NCBI GenBank assembly: GCA_033182465.1
Contig: CP137319.1
Span: 372,001 to 436,000 of the forward strand
DNA from: Sanghuangporus weigelae
Taxonomy: Eukaryota; Basidiomycota; Agaricomycetes; Hymenochaetales; Hymenochaetaceae
Reading direction: 5' to 3'
DNA length: 64,000 bases
Shown here: positions 1-12,511 of the stretch, one piece after another
How positions within the stretch are numbered: position 1 is the first letter of the stretch
How the letters are laid out: each line of letters begins with the position of its first letter
The notes under the pieces: model-generated
The model's database searches: none
Seen by the model: the letters and a program-made list of their open reading frames with translations, nothing else
Told to the model about the DNA's origin: nothing
Made by a program: the position numbers and the translations under genes

Positions 1-2913
1 AAGCTAACGGCATATCTTAGCCATCTGCGCAATATCGTGAAACACAACACATAAAGGCAGCGCCTGATGTCGTCTATGCTCAGTTAAAGTTTATGTGGGC
101 TAACAATGCAAAGGACGAAGCGGTTAAATACCTTCGGTCCTTCACGAGCAGTCTAGCACATAACTTGAGCGAGGCCGCGGTAATAACGCCGGGGAAACCT
201 GCAGTTTCGACAAGAAAGCTAGAAGAGATGTCTAGTCTTCTGGCTCGCTGTTACTACAAACAAGGACAATGGCAGCAGGCCATGAAAAAGGGAATCTGGT
301 CGGAGGTACGAACCACGAGGACCAGAAGGAGGAACATCGCTGATTGTCTTCTATAGGAAAACATCAAGGACATTCTCCAGGCTTATTATTTGGCGACGCA
401 TTATGATACAACGTGGTATAAAGCATGGCATACTTGGGCACTTGCAAACTTTGAGGTTATCGGTTACTTGGAGAGCCAGCATGATCGAGCCGATGCGTTG
501 CCGGGTAACAACTTGGCTATCCACGTGGTGCAGGCTGTTCAAGGAAAGTTTGGAGTTGATAGATCCTTGCCGAGAGCTGACGCCATATACAGGATTTTTC
601 CGTTCAATTCAGCTACGCAACGAGAACTCCCTGCAGGATACTTTACGTCTCTTGACTCTATGGTTCAAGTTTGGTAGCCACGATGACGTTAGCAATGCGA
701 TGGCCACCGGGTTCAGCATCGTTGATGTTGATACATGGCTCGACGTGATACCACAGGTTATCGCTCGCATTCAAACACCGAGCGTAAATATCAGGCGTAA
801 TATCGACATGCTTCTCACCGACGTTGGAAAACATCACCCACAAGCTCTCATTTATCCGTTGACTGTGGCCTCCCAGTCCTCAAGCATCTCGCGAAAGAAT
901 GCTGCATTGGCCATCATGGATCGTATGCGTGACCACAGTGCAACAATTGTTGAGCAGGCCCTTCTCGTTAGCCAGGAACTGATTCGTGTTGCGATTCTCT
1001 GGCACGAGCTTTGGCATGAGGGTCTGGAGGAAGCTTCCCGCTTCTATTACACGGAGAAAAACCCAGAAGGTATGATTGCTGTACTGGAACCTTTGCACGA
1101 GAAGCTTGAAAAAGTAAGTGACAACTGTTTTGCTTGTGTCGGTGATAAAGGTCGACCAAACTTGAACTATAGGGTCCGACAACAGTGAGAGAGACATCTT
1201 TCGCGCAAGTCTTTGGTCGTGATCTTCGAGAAGCCCGTGAAGCGTGCCGGAGATATTTACGATATGGCGACCCTACTGAACTCGATAAAGCCTGGGAGAT
1301 TTACTACGCGGTCTTCAGGAAGATCGAGAAGCAGATGCCTCAACTGGTAACTCTCGATCTTCAGTATGTGTCTCCTGAGCTTCTCAAAGCACGAGATTTG
1401 GAACTCGCAGTTCCTGGTACGTTAAACTGTGTCTTGTCTTCTTAAGTCGATTCTGACAACTGTATAGGTACATACCAGAGCGGTCGTGAAATAGTCAGAA
1501 TTGCCAGTTTCGCACCGAAGCTTACTGTCATTTCCTCTAAGCAGCGGCCGCGACGACTGTCGGTAAAGGGAAGCGATGGTCGCGACTATCAATATCTGTT
1601 AAAAGGACACGAAGATCTGCGCCAGGACGAAAGAGTGATGCAATTATTCAGTCTCGTCAACACGCTCCTGTCAATTGATACAGCATCCTTCAAACGACGA
1701 TTGCACATCCAACGATTCGCTGTAATTCCTTTAGCTCCAAACGCAGGACTTATTGGCTGGATTATGGACTCGGATACCTTGCACGTGCTAGTTCGTGACT
1801 ACCGAGATTCGCGCAAGATACTTCTGAATATCGAATATCGGCTCATGCTCCAGGTTCGTGACTGCGCGCCTGTATGAAGTTGCTGATTTAACTGTATGGT
1901 ATTAGATGGCCCCGGATTATGAGAGTCTCATCCTGCTCCAGAAGGTCGAAGTTTTCGAGTACGCTCTTGACAACACAACCGGCCAGGATCTTTATCGGGT
2001 CCTATGGCTGAAGAGTCAGAGCTCCGAGCACTGGATAGAACGTCGCGCAACGTACACGCGCTCATTAGCTGTCAACAGTATGGTCGGGCACATCCTCGGT
2101 CTCGGGGATCGACATCCTTCCAACGTGCTTCTCGAGCGCCACACAGGCAAGGTCGTGCACATCGACTTTGGCGACTGCTTCGAGATTGCTATGCTTCGCG
2201 AGAAGTTCCCGGAGAAGGTTCCGTTCCGACTAACACGTATGCTCACGCATGCGATGGAAGTCAGCGGTATCCAGGGCTCGTTCAAGAACACATGCGAGAT
2301 TTCCATGCAAGTGTTACGGGATAATAAGGAATCCTTGATGGCTGTGCTAGAGGCGTTTGTGTACGATCCGTTGATAAACTGGCGATTGTTGCAGGCGGAT
2401 GTGAATAATAATCGAGTTGACGGTAAGCGAGGTATTTCGATATCATGACGCATGCGGAATACTGATTCCGATGATTCTCATAGAACTCAATGATGCCACA
2501 CGAGCGGAACAGCTCGCTCGAGTATCCGGGCATCCTCAAGGGCCAGGACGGAAAGTAAAAGCTGACGAGAACGAGATCTTCAACGGTACGTAACCAAAGC
2601 CCACTCCCTCTTAGACTTGCCCTCATCTCTCACCACCTCAGAAAACCTCGGCGAGCCCGGTCCGCGGCAAGAAGTGCGCGATAAGCGAGCATTGTTCGTC
2701 TACAACCGGGTGCAGCACAAGCTCACGGGCCGGGACTTCAACCCGGACGTCGAGCTCACCGTCCCGCAGCAAGTCGAGAAACTCATCCAGCAGGCTACGT
2801 CACTTGAGAATCTGTGTCAGTGCTTCTCAGGATGGTGAGTCCCGACCTCTTACTATTGTCTCATACCACCACTAAACATGTATATTCGTACGTTTAGGTG
2901 TGCGTTCTGGTAG
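1..2913 (+). CDS. TOR: Serine/threonine protein kinase TOR, C-terminal part (5' end outside window)
   Basis: TOR is the PI3K-like kinase of TORC1/TORC2 that couples nutrients to growth. Visible in order: the end of the FAT domain (from about 21; [12 protein letters not shown]); the FRB domain ([20 protein letters not shown] then SRFYY, ending near 1113); the kinase domain with [17 protein letters not shown], catalytic loop [14 protein letters not shown] and HIDFGDCFE; and the FATC tail ending SGWCAFW at the stop at 2911-2913. The FRB serine of EEASRFYY and the Trp of KAWEIYY, known rapamycin-FKBP12 contacts in other TORs, are both present. Introns read: about 306-355, 544-592, 1114-1172, 1417-1467, 1854-1905, 2423-2483, 2586-2641 and 2835-2897. 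The one at 544-592 starts GA instead of GT (see findings). Identity is certain; the N-terminal HEAT repeats lie upstream of the window. Confidence 0.96.
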
Positions 2914-3528
2914 TACATTACGTTTTCCGTGTACATACATACACATTAGCTGTTTGCTTTGGGAGTGTCGCAGATACATGTATCTATCTATGTGCATCAC
3001 GTACTTTATCTAGTGTTTTTATGTTTGTTTGTTTTCTGGGCTTTCGCTCCTTGTATGTGTAGTGATTGGTTAGTTTTGCCTTCAAACTGTATCATGGACA
3101 ACTTTTTCTTTCTTCTTTTTCTTCCTCTATTTATAAATGCATATGTGGACAGCATGCAGCGAGGATATAATAAATTCGAGTTCTATGCGTAGAATTGTAT
3201 GTATACAGATGACTGGGAAAGAACATGTATCGAGGACGAAAATGCATTCACAACAGTCCTGAATGGCTTAGTGGTGAAACAGAGTGGGTGGGTGGTTTTC
3301 TCTGTTCGCGGAAGGATAGAACATGCGCAGCACGAGCACGAAGCAAGTAAAGAGGTCTATCTATATATAACACATCTAGCCTAGTGTTTTTTCGGACGAG
3401 TAAGTATGAGAGGGTAAGCAAGAAAGGTAAGGGTTAGTATGTAGAGACGGAATTGTAGTATAAGTTAGTTCGCAAGTTACAAGGAGAAGTGAAGAGTGTG
3501 AGTAGAGTGAATGAGCGAGTCGATGAAA
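2914..3528. other. Intergenic region between convergent TOR and GT61 genes
   Basis: AT-rich, with short T-runs and ATG-rich fragments. It presumably holds the two 3' untranslated regions. I see no gene here. Confidence 0.6.
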
Positions 3529-5209
3529 TTAGGGATGTGGTTCGTCTGCGTTGAGCGTGAGTCGCTCGTGCACCAGCCTGGCGACGACTGCGCCGTCGAG
3601 GGGTATCTCGTTCCCTTGGAAGCCTTCTGGGTAGTACGCATGGTTCGGTACTTTCGGCTGTGTGAACGTCCTACAACAAACGAACAAACAACATTCAATC
3701 ACACGTAAAATGAATTATTACGCAGGAAGACGACGTACTCATTATCCCAAACCCCGAAATGCGTCATCCCAAGCGCCCGCGTCGTGAACTCGTAATCAAA
3801 CGCGAAACCGCCGGGGTAGAAGAACTCGATCACCGTCGCGCGCGGGGAGGGGCGCATCCACAGGAGGGACGTGAGCCCGTTCCCGTGCACGCCCATCATG
3901 ACCGTCGTGCGCCCGGCGAGCGCGATCTGCTCCGCGCGCGAGAGCTTGTCCATGCTGACGACGTGGACCTCGTAGCCGTACCGCTCGGCCAGCCGGTGCA
4001 GCTCCGCGACGAGCGCCTCGTGGTCCGCCTGTCGCAGCATGCGCCGCCCCCAGTCCTGGCGCGAGACGTAGGTGATGACGTATTTCTCGTTCTGCTGCCT
4101 TTGTTGTTTTGACGTTGATGGACCGGAGATGTACTCGGCTGCGAGCCCGCTGAACTCCAGCACGGCCTTGCGGAGGGGCGCCCACCAGTTTACGCTCCCG
4201 CGGAGCGTGAACGCGCTGGCAGTATACCGCCAGAACATCAGGTACGCCTCGGATTCATACGACGCGGCCCTATCGCCCAGCACCACCCTATCCAGCACGA
4301 CAGGGACGCCCATGCGCGCGCGGTCCTCCCAGTCCTCTTCAAACTCCATGCCGATATTGGGGAACGCGCCGCGGAGGACCCACTGATTCAGCGCGGCGTA
4401 GTCGCGCCAGCGGGACGAGGGGACGTGTCGGAAGAGGAAGCGGCGCGGGGCGGGGAGCGCGGTGTGCCCGTCGGGCGTGATGAACGGGTCGAGCGCGGTG
4501 TACGTCCTCCACAGCCCGAACAGGATCTCGGCGGAGAAGTGGTAGTAGTGCGCGATGAACTGCGTGGAGTCGGTGTTGAGGAAGCTGACGCCTGATAGTC
4601 TCGGGATCGAGTTGGTGCTGCTGCTGCTGCTGCTGCTGCTTGATCCCTGCTGTTTTTGGTTTTTTTGCGGGGGAGGGGAGAAGAGGTGTTGAGCCTCGGA
4701 GGGCGATACGACGCGGATATCTTTGTCGGTCGGTCGGCGTTTGAGAACTTCTTCCCGCCCGTTGTGCATGTCGTACCCCGATGAAGTTATGTACATCAAT
4801 CCGGGGATCGACTCAGGCGAGGAAGTGACGATGTAGATAGTGCCATTGTAGATATAGAGTCTGTCGAATATCGTCCAACCTGAGAATCATTCATCACCCT
4901 CATGTATCAGTAGACTTGTCCTTTAAGACGCTCGCTCGAAGAGGACTTACCTGGAGAATGATGCAACATCTCCGTCTCCGGTATCGCCTCCTTCCAAGTC
5001 AACCTCGGTTCAGGGAACGAGACACCATTGTTCTCGAGATCCTCAGCACGTCCATCTCCCCGATCTACCCCCGCCTTGGAAAGATAAGATGACGCGGAGT
5101 CGGATACGTATCTACTCGGAACGAGGCATAACAGCGCGATACAAAGCAAAACGAGCAGCACGAGCTCGCGCCTAGTTGGGAGATAAAAACTGGCTGCAGC
5201 AGCTCTCAT
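3529..5209 (-). CDS. GT61 family glycosyltransferase (DUF563/EOGT-like), type II membrane protein
   Basis: A predicted Golgi/ER glycosyltransferase of 513 residues. Three exons join in frame: 5209-4951, 4879-3739 and 3670-3529, with GT-AG introns 4880-4950 and 3671-3738. Residues about 14-32 (ELVLLVLLCIALLCLVP) form one membrane anchor after a short basic N-terminus, as expected for a type II enzyme. A stem follows, then a polyserine tract from a CTG-type trinucleotide repeat. The conserved C-terminal GT61 block contains GVHGNGLTSLLWMRP followed by VIEFFYPGGFAFDYE. GT61 includes plant beta-1,2-xylosyltransferase and animal EOGT; the sugar and acceptor here cannot be told from sequence. The start is the first ATG before the anchor. 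Family is confident, substrate unknown. Confidence 0.88.
4616..4640. repeat. Trinucleotide (TGC/GCA) microsatellite coding polyserine
   Basis: Eight tandem TGC/CTG units inside the GT61 coding region. On the minus strand they are read as serine codons and lie in the variable stem region, so length variation would be tolerated. Confidence 0.9.
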
Positions 5210-6502
5210 CCTTCAACCCGATTGCTCCTCGATTTGTCGTCGATATGATGGCGGTCGATGCCTGAGAATGTGCCAGCGTGCAGAGAGGAGCTGCGACGCT
5301 GATATGACGGTAAGCGTGTCTGTGCTCGGAATGGTGCGCCGTTCTCACGATCGTGACGACCATTTGGCGCGTCTGTCACATTTGTCACACCTTCTTTAAT
5401 CTGTAGCCCCAGCCAGAAGAAGCTGCCTTCTCCAGTCGGTTTGATGAATAGCAAGCATTTCGTTCGCCGAGAAGGATTTCGAAGTGTCTGTGAATAATAG
5501 CAGGATCCTTTGAGAGACGGTAACTTCGAGTGTGCAGGAAAAACTCTGTTGTTGTTGTCTAGCCAGAATATGCACGTACGTAGACTTGAGAAGTTAATGA
5601 TCGGGAGATGAGAGTCGACCTGCTAACAAATCATGACTCACGCAGAGAGCTTGAACGTGAAACATGTCAACCTAGCATAGCTGTTGTGACTATGTAGTGG
5701 CTCCTGAGTTTATAACATGCAAGAGGCTATTATTAAAGACACGTAATGTCCTCAAGCGCACTAACTCCTCGACGCTATCGGGCTTGACAAGGCAGCTCGA
5801 GCGCGAGATACGCGAGGAAATAAAGATGATGTTGGAAGGAAAAAAACAATTGCGTGCTCGCTACGAGAAGCGGTCGGCAAGCTAAGCAGGACTTGCGACT
5901 TTTCCATGCAGCGCGCCCTTTGTGTTCGGCCGCGGTGTCGAGAGGGCGGAGTTCCGCAAGAATAATTATGTTTTTTGAATATCAAATATATGTAGATGCC
6001 GTGGACCGGCAGAGTTATATTTATGGACACGATCTACAGAAGGATGCACGCGCAAATCAACCGATCATCACGGCGTTGCAGGGCCGTTGCTATCCAGCTT
6101 GGAGAGGACGAGCGGGTGAGCGAGCTAGCAAACAAATATGAGAGCCAGGCATTATGTCGGGTAGACGCAGACCGTCTAAGAAACAAATAAGACTGCATAT
6201 GAGGACAGCAGAACGGAGGATTTATTGCAAGCAAGACGTAATCAACAAATGTGGATGAGCGCGCGGATGGAGCGCCGGGGATGCCGGGTGGCGTGAGAAA
6301 CGAGGGATATAGAAATGGGAAAATGCTGTTAGCTCAGCTTTCAGTGCTCTTGCGTGGTCGTCGTCCGTCCTTGTCCCCTTTTTTCATTAGCTCGTCGTCG
6401 TCGTCGTCCACAACCACTGTCGCTCTTTATTCTCACTTTCTTTCTCTCTTCCATCTCATCTCTCTCCCTCTTCATCGTCATCGTCGTCGAAGAGCGCCCA
6501 TC
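5210..6502. promoter_or_regulatory. Divergent intergenic region between the GT61 and chitin deacetylase genes
   Basis: About 1.3 kb between the two start codons. The last 150 bases before the deacetylase ATG are strongly CT-rich with TCG/TCGTC repeats (about 6390-6490), typical of fungal core promoters and 5' leaders. Short open frames at 5697-6234 show no family resemblance. No further gene seen. Confidence 0.6.
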
Positions 6503-8206
6503 ATGAAGCCCGTTATTGCCCTCGCAACTCTATTCACCCTCGCTTCTGCCACTGACTGGAATGCACGACGAGAGTTTCATGCTCGTTTTGCAAAGCGCCA
6601 AGCAACTACTACTACTTCCTCGGCGACTTCATCCGTCTCAGTCTCAGCTTCCACTCCAGTATCTTCGGGTGTATCCAGCGCCTCGTTGCCCGCCACCTCT
6701 GGCGTATCAGGCATATCGGCGTCCGGCACAACAACAGCAGTTGCATCCGTTGCCACCACTCTTGCTGGCACGAGCATCCCTCCCTTAAGCGAGATCACCT
6801 CTGGTGCAGTCTCAGAGTCTACCATTCCTCTGAGCTCGACAGCTGCCGTGGGTCAAGTTCCTTCTATTTCGGGCGCACCTCCATTGCCGTCGTGTACGTG
6901 TCTTGTCAGAACCTACTTCACTTATTCGGAAAACGGCCGATTGACATCATATCCCTTTCTCCGCAGATACCATTATTCCTTCAGATTGGCCGGCAATGGA
7001 TCGGATGCCCCCTACGGGTAAGTTTTTCTCCATGATTTTGTACCGCGTTGATCGACTGAAAGAAAATTTCTGTAGACTCGGCTGAGGTCCAGGAGTGGAT
7101 GCAAGAGCTGCAAGGCTTTGATATTCCTGACTTGAGCACAACGGACGGCACTTGTGCCGGTTCACCCGAGGCGGCAGCCGATGCTGCTAACCGCGGTTGG
7201 TGGACGTGTGGAGGGTACACTCGTGGCACTGATATCGTCGCTTGTCCCGACAAGCTCACGTGGGGAATGAGTTTCGATGACGGACCTGGCTTCTATAGTA
7301 AGCTTAACTGCCTTCTCGCCATTTTTAGTTCGAGCTTAATTTTATCTATAGCCACGAAACTTCTTGACTTCCTTAACGAGAGGGACCTCAAGTCTACTTT
7401 CTTCGTTGTTGGCTCTCGTGTTATCCAGAATCCCGAGATCCTTCGCGCAGAGTATTTGGCTGGTCATGAGATTAGCTTGCACACTTGGTCGCACCCGGAT
7501 CTGACCAAGTTGACGAATGAGCAGATCGTTGCCGAGTTCGGTTGGACTCGTAAGGCAATCCAGACCGTCTTGGGTGTTACGCCTGTTACGATGCGTCCGC
7601 CGTACGGAGACATTGATGACCGTGTTCGTGCGATTGCTCTCGCGATGGGAATGGTCCCGATCATTTGGACTCGTGGCACGAATAATGAGCAGTTTGATAC
7701 CAATGGTACGTCATAGTAACCTATGTTTCAGCATTTTCGGGGCTCATTTCTTGCTTGAAGATTGGAGGGTTCCTGGTGGTACCGTCACTGGTCCTCAGTC
7801 GCTCGAGGCGTTTGAGAATATTCTTGGCAATGCCACGCAGATTGATACTGGCTTCATTGTGCTCCAACACGATCTCTATCAACAGTCCGTCGACCTTGCA
7901 GTTGGATACACGCTTGACAGGGCTCTCAACTTTACTCCGACATTGACGCTGGAGCCTATCGGTGTCTGCCAGGGCTGGCCCGCTACTGACCTGTACTTGG
8001 AGACGACGACAAACACGACGTTCCCATACCCAGATTCTGTCATCTCAACCAATGTGACGACTACTGCTTCGGCTCGTGCGACTGCTGTGACTGCGGGTGG
8101 CGCTGCACAGGGCTCGGGAGCTCGTGCGAACCTCGCAAGTTTGCCGACGCTGGGCGCGATGCTTGCGGGTCTCTCGGTCCTTGTTGGTGGACTGCTGATG
8201 GTATAA
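6503..8206 (+). CDS. Chitin deacetylase (CE4 polysaccharide deacetylase), secreted and probably GPI-anchored
   Basis: Converts cell-wall chitin to chitosan by metal-dependent N-deacetylation. Five exons join in frame around introns 6894-6966, 7018-7075, 7298-7351, 7706-7760, plus the exon starting at 7761. Order: signal peptide (MKPVIALATLFTLASA), a Ser/Thr-rich linker of about 110 residues, then the CE4 fold. The five CE4 motifs are visible: SFDDGP with the metal-binding Asp; SLHTWSHPD with both metal-binding His; RPPYGDID; TRGTNNEQFDTNDW, whose last Asp-Trp is joined across intron 4; and IVLQHDL with the catalytic His. The C-terminus has a small-residue stretch and a hydrophobic tail (AMLAGLSVLVGGLLMV), as in GPI-anchored basidiomycete deacetylases. 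The start is the only ATG directly before the signal peptide. Confidence 0.94.
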
Positions 8207-10041
8207 AGGAAGGAAACTCATCAACAAGAAAGATCTAGATAGATATGCGGATGGCTGGATTTCTTTCAACTCTCACTCCTCTGTCATTCCTTTTTCTCTC
8301 CAGAATTGAGGTGCGACGATAAAGTTTGCCTCTAGCGACGATAACATCAGCTTGCAGTGACTGAGGACGAGTAGCTAGTTATTCCGACCATCCTTTCTAT
8401 CCCTCCTGACATGATCGTCTCCACGCTACTGCTACTACGTACTGCCGGCTGTGTATCCTCTCCTCAACTTTAGCCTTTTTCCAAACACATCGTCCATTGC
8501 TTGCTACTACCTCCTCTTCTGCACAGACACAACCTTTACGCTACGTTTACAGACTCATTTATTCCCTTCTTCCCCGCATCTTTCTTAAGATGGCATGGAT
8601 TTGATTTAGAGAATGAATTGGATTCCGTGTCATTGTTTCGTACGTACAGACAGAAATTTCCTATTTCATTCTAGATCTATACGTCTTTTCTGTTTCTTTC
8701 TTGATACCGAATGAAGGACATGATGATCCGTTTCTTTCATATCCGATTATAATCCTCTTTTACTTTCTCGAGTTCCTTTCCCTCTTCCTTCCCCTTCTAT
8801 CACTTCTTCGTCGACCCATGTCGGCGTTGAGATCGATTTTTCGATAAGTTGATGTTGTGCATTGACGGATTGTAATCGATTCTTTTTTATAAAAACTTTC
8901 CTCCTTTTCCAGCGTAAGTATAATACAGATATGTTTTCTTGGAATTTACAATCACTATCTGCTGGTTGGACGTATACATATTACAGAATTATCACATACG
9001 GACGGACGTTCTAGACTAGGATCGTTGGTGCATGAAATAAAATAGCCAGTTTTTATTGAAGCCTGGCTAGCAAATTCTACTTAGTAAAGCTCGTTCACGT
9101 GACCTTCCGAGGCAACTTTGAACTTTTGAAGATTGATTGGCAATAGTGTAGGAGAGCAAACCCCCTAGGCCAGTTTCCAGTTGACATCAGGGTGAACCAC
9201 AAGTGGTATTAACCACAGTTAGCACAACAAGTTGCAAGCAGCTGTGAATGCCTTACTATATTCATAAATTTGTAATCAAATTCGTGACTAAGCTGCTGTT
9301 CCTTGTTTGTATGCACTCAATCACCACGGTCAAGAAAAACCAAACCATTCGACGGCTTTCACTGACAGAATTAATGCACCAAAGTGGCATAGTAAATACT
9401 CCAAGGCCATTGTTTGTTGATAGTAGGTAGGAGTGTTCTTTAAGAAAAGAAAAACTTGAAAAGACTATATGTATACTTCACTTACTAGTAATCATTATTT
9501 TTTATTTTTACAAATCTCCCCCACCTCTTACGGCCTCCGAGTTGAAAAGTCAGGTTTACAACTCAAGATGACAACTTGGGTTGCCAACTTGTGGCAAACA
9601 TTTGAGTTTTCTCTCCTATATTACTCGAAACAGGATGAAGGGACGCGGACATACAGTACAGACAAGGCGTCAATAACGTCGATATCAGTGCATCAGATCG
9701 GTCCTACTCTGCTCATTTGGCAACGACATGTGAGAACCCGTATAAAATCGTCAACAGGAGCAATAGTGACATATGCCCCCCCCCCCCTCCCCCTAAAAAA
9801 ATATGGACGGCATGACAGCAGAGCAGATTCAAGTTGAATGATCTTTCTGGCGTTAGTTAGACTGGGAAATTGGACGGACGACAGCTTGAAGCTTCTCTGA
9901 AATCAGCGCGCATAATGGGACATAGTACATTAGTAAGTGGTTTTCAAATCGGTGGCTGTATGTGACGCCGGCTGGATACGTATACCATTGTAGTACTCAT
10001 TTCGTGATGGGGACGAGGGGGTTGACCAGACTAAACAAAAT
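8207..10041. other. Long intergenic region, 3' side of deacetylase and of DUF6533 copy A
   Basis: Pyrimidine-rich to about 8900, fitting a long 3' UTR, then AT-rich unique sequence. A poly-C run of about 13 bases lies near 9777-9790. The frames at 9248-9837 are short and resemble nothing I know. No gene seen. Confidence 0.55.
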
Positions 10042-11987
10042 TTATGAGAAACAGGTTTTCTTTATTTTTTTCATGCTGCAGATGCTGCTATAGGTACCGT
10101 CCGTTGACGTTAGAGAGAGGCCGGGAGAATGAGAACTTTGACGAGATTTTCGCAAGTGTATGTACATGCATCGGAATTCGAGCGTACTCGTTATCGATAT
10201 GCGAGAATTACTGATGGTCCCCATTCTTAATAATAAAGATTCGTGAGTGAGAAAAGCAAAGTCAATATTAATAGCCAGGCTTTGTAAATGACCGGCGGGA
10301 CGTACTACACTTGCAGGTGAACCCATAGTCACATGGAAGGTTGAAATATCAGTCGCAAGTTTTATATCTTGTCCTTGGTTATAATATCCCTTCTTCAACA
10401 TCAGCAGGAGGTTGGGAGCCATGATTCCTGAAACTGCGATGGAGGCGAGAGTGAAAGTTCCAGCATATGCTTCCTCCTGATCTCATAACTATTGTCAGTA
10501 ACAGATCGCGTATGATATGTTCATGGAAAACGCATGGACTTACAATCTGAAGGTCGATGAGGAGAAACAATCCAGAGGCGTACACGATGAATATCCTATG
10601 CAGAAGCGCAGACATAGTTAAAGTGAGTGTACATCTTGCGGAACACAACAGTATACATAACTCACACGGAGAAGTATATCATGTTATCGCGTATAAGAGT
10701 TCTGGTCAGATTTAAACTACGCTCCAGTTTTGCGTTTTCGAAATCCATTCTGATCTTTACCAACTTGACAACCGCCAACGAGAACGTTACCATCTCATTG
10801 AGCAAGAATGGGGACCAGTATATCGACGAATGCAGAGTTCTCGGAAGTGGTTTGAAAGTGGCCACGGGAGCATTGTCTTTGCTTGAAGCTGACAACAACA
10901 ATAGTGAATCCCAAAGAGAAAGATTATTCCCAAAACGTGGAGGCATGGGACCTACACGTTAGCAAAGTCGCTTGCACGACAAAGAACGACACGGCCACGA
11001 TGTTGAGGACGCAAAACAGACAGATAACCTTCTTGCTTTTACTGTACAGTGCGTATGTCCTCAGTTGGAGTAGGACTGGGAAGGAAGGAAAAAAGAATAT
11101 TTTAGAAGGTCTTTCGAAAGCTGCGGTAAGCATTAGGCCTAACTCATCGCACAAGCCGCAACAAGAGCGCCTGTGTAACGTAAGACCTTGTACGGAAATC
11201 CACTTGCTGCAATGAAGAGAAGAATCTTTGTTAAATGCGAGTCATTTGTAGATGGATTTGAAGCACGGACCTTGTCTGATGGATCATAAGTCAATACGAG
11301 GGAAGCAAACAACGATTCAGGGCAAATTCTAGAGTAATTCCGCTTACAATAAAGCTTCCGTGCACCTCCCAGCTTTATCGTACACGCACGATACTCCAAA
11401 AATCTCGACTCTGAAGCCAACTGTAGACATTTCCGATGTAAGTATTGCAAATCCTTGTTACAGAAATAAATGTTGTACTCGTGCAGAAAGTATATCTGTG
11501 AGTTGATGAGATGAACAATATACGAATCGAGCACTGTAAGTACATACATCAGCGAAGCTGCCGCAAGATACTTCCCAATCACGTAGAACACCGATCCGAA
11601 AGCAAAAGGTTTCAACTACATAGAATCATTGGAGTCAGTCACGGAAGTACGGAAAATTGGAAGAGACAGCCCCACCCAGATGTACGCAACCTTTTTTATC
11701 ACAGAGATTCGACACACGAATTAGCGAAACATTTCTAAGTAAGAGGCGGCTGGAGTTTATGGACTCGGGTTTACCTCGTCATCAAGAGTAAGGACTACCG
11801 GGATTGAGCATTGGAAAACGCAATTCATATGACACAAGAAGCACCAAAGTTGTAGGAGAACGCAGTCATGATGGCAACTAGAAGAGACTATTAGCAAACC
11901 GACACAGAATACGGACAAGGACAAACCTCGTATATAGATATTAGAAGTGGCAACGTATATCCAGAAAAGAGAAACGGACTCATTCAT
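10042..11987 (-). CDS. DUF6533 family multi-pass membrane protein, copy A
   Basis: A basidiomycete-specific integral membrane family of unknown function, probably seven-pass. Family landmarks, reading down the minus strand: N-terminus MNESVSLFWIYVATSN, helix 1 ending LTLDDEV then AYIW, KPFAFGSVFYVIGKYLAAAS, the central LRTYALYSKSKKVICLF, WSPFLLNEMVTFSLAVVKLV, RDNMIYFSV, and the last helix ASIAVSGIMAPNLLLMLKKGYY. The motif DEV(x)YIW and the central LRTYALY are typical of DUF6533. Many short introns separate the pieces; those at the 5' end join in phase (the Val codon split around the intron ending near 11888, and DDE to VAYIW). The C-terminus after the last helix is uncertain. It lies tail-to-head with the PPEY protein at 12512-14389. 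Family good, exact exons approximate. Confidence 0.7.
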
Positions 11988-12511
11988 TCTCCAAACAAAA
12001 ATCAGCAGTGAGCAGAGAAGCGCGGTGGAGTTTGGCTGAGCACTTCAAAATGGGCAAAATATTTATATGCTGGATGACTGTCTTTGTTCCACCGATATGA
12101 GACCGGAATAGATAGTGGCTCCCGGTATCAGCACTGCACAGACGTTCTCAGTAAGCAATGCCATCACTGAGCGCTGGGCCTTTGGAAAATCACGTTGGGA
12201 GAGATTTCATATACCACTGCCGCTGGGCTTGTGGCGTCCTTGTACTATGACCATGATAATATCGGGATTGACTCAATTGGTGTCTCTGATTGATTCAATC
12301 CGTGTCTCTGAAATGATAGACATGCTCAACAATGATGATGATCGTTTCACTTACATCTACATTGATGAACCAATCAGATAATAATATGCGAACGCAAAAC
12401 CACCAGCAAAATATCCGTGTAGAAAAGAACGAAGCGTAGTTCAGACTGGTCCAGGCAAATAAAGCCGTAACGGCATAGAGATCCACAGACTTGAAGAAAA
12501 GCTCGGCTGTT

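Noticed and set aside
2016-2453. Minus-strand 145-codon frame
   Set aside because: Antisense to the TOR kinase domain; no independent support.
3759-4386. Plus-strand and alternate minus-strand frames inside the GT61 gene
   Set aside because: GC-rich shadows of the GT61 exon; the GT61 frame carries the conserved motifs.
9777-9790. Poly-C run
   Set aside because: Simple homopolymer; prone to sequencing error and without further structure around it.
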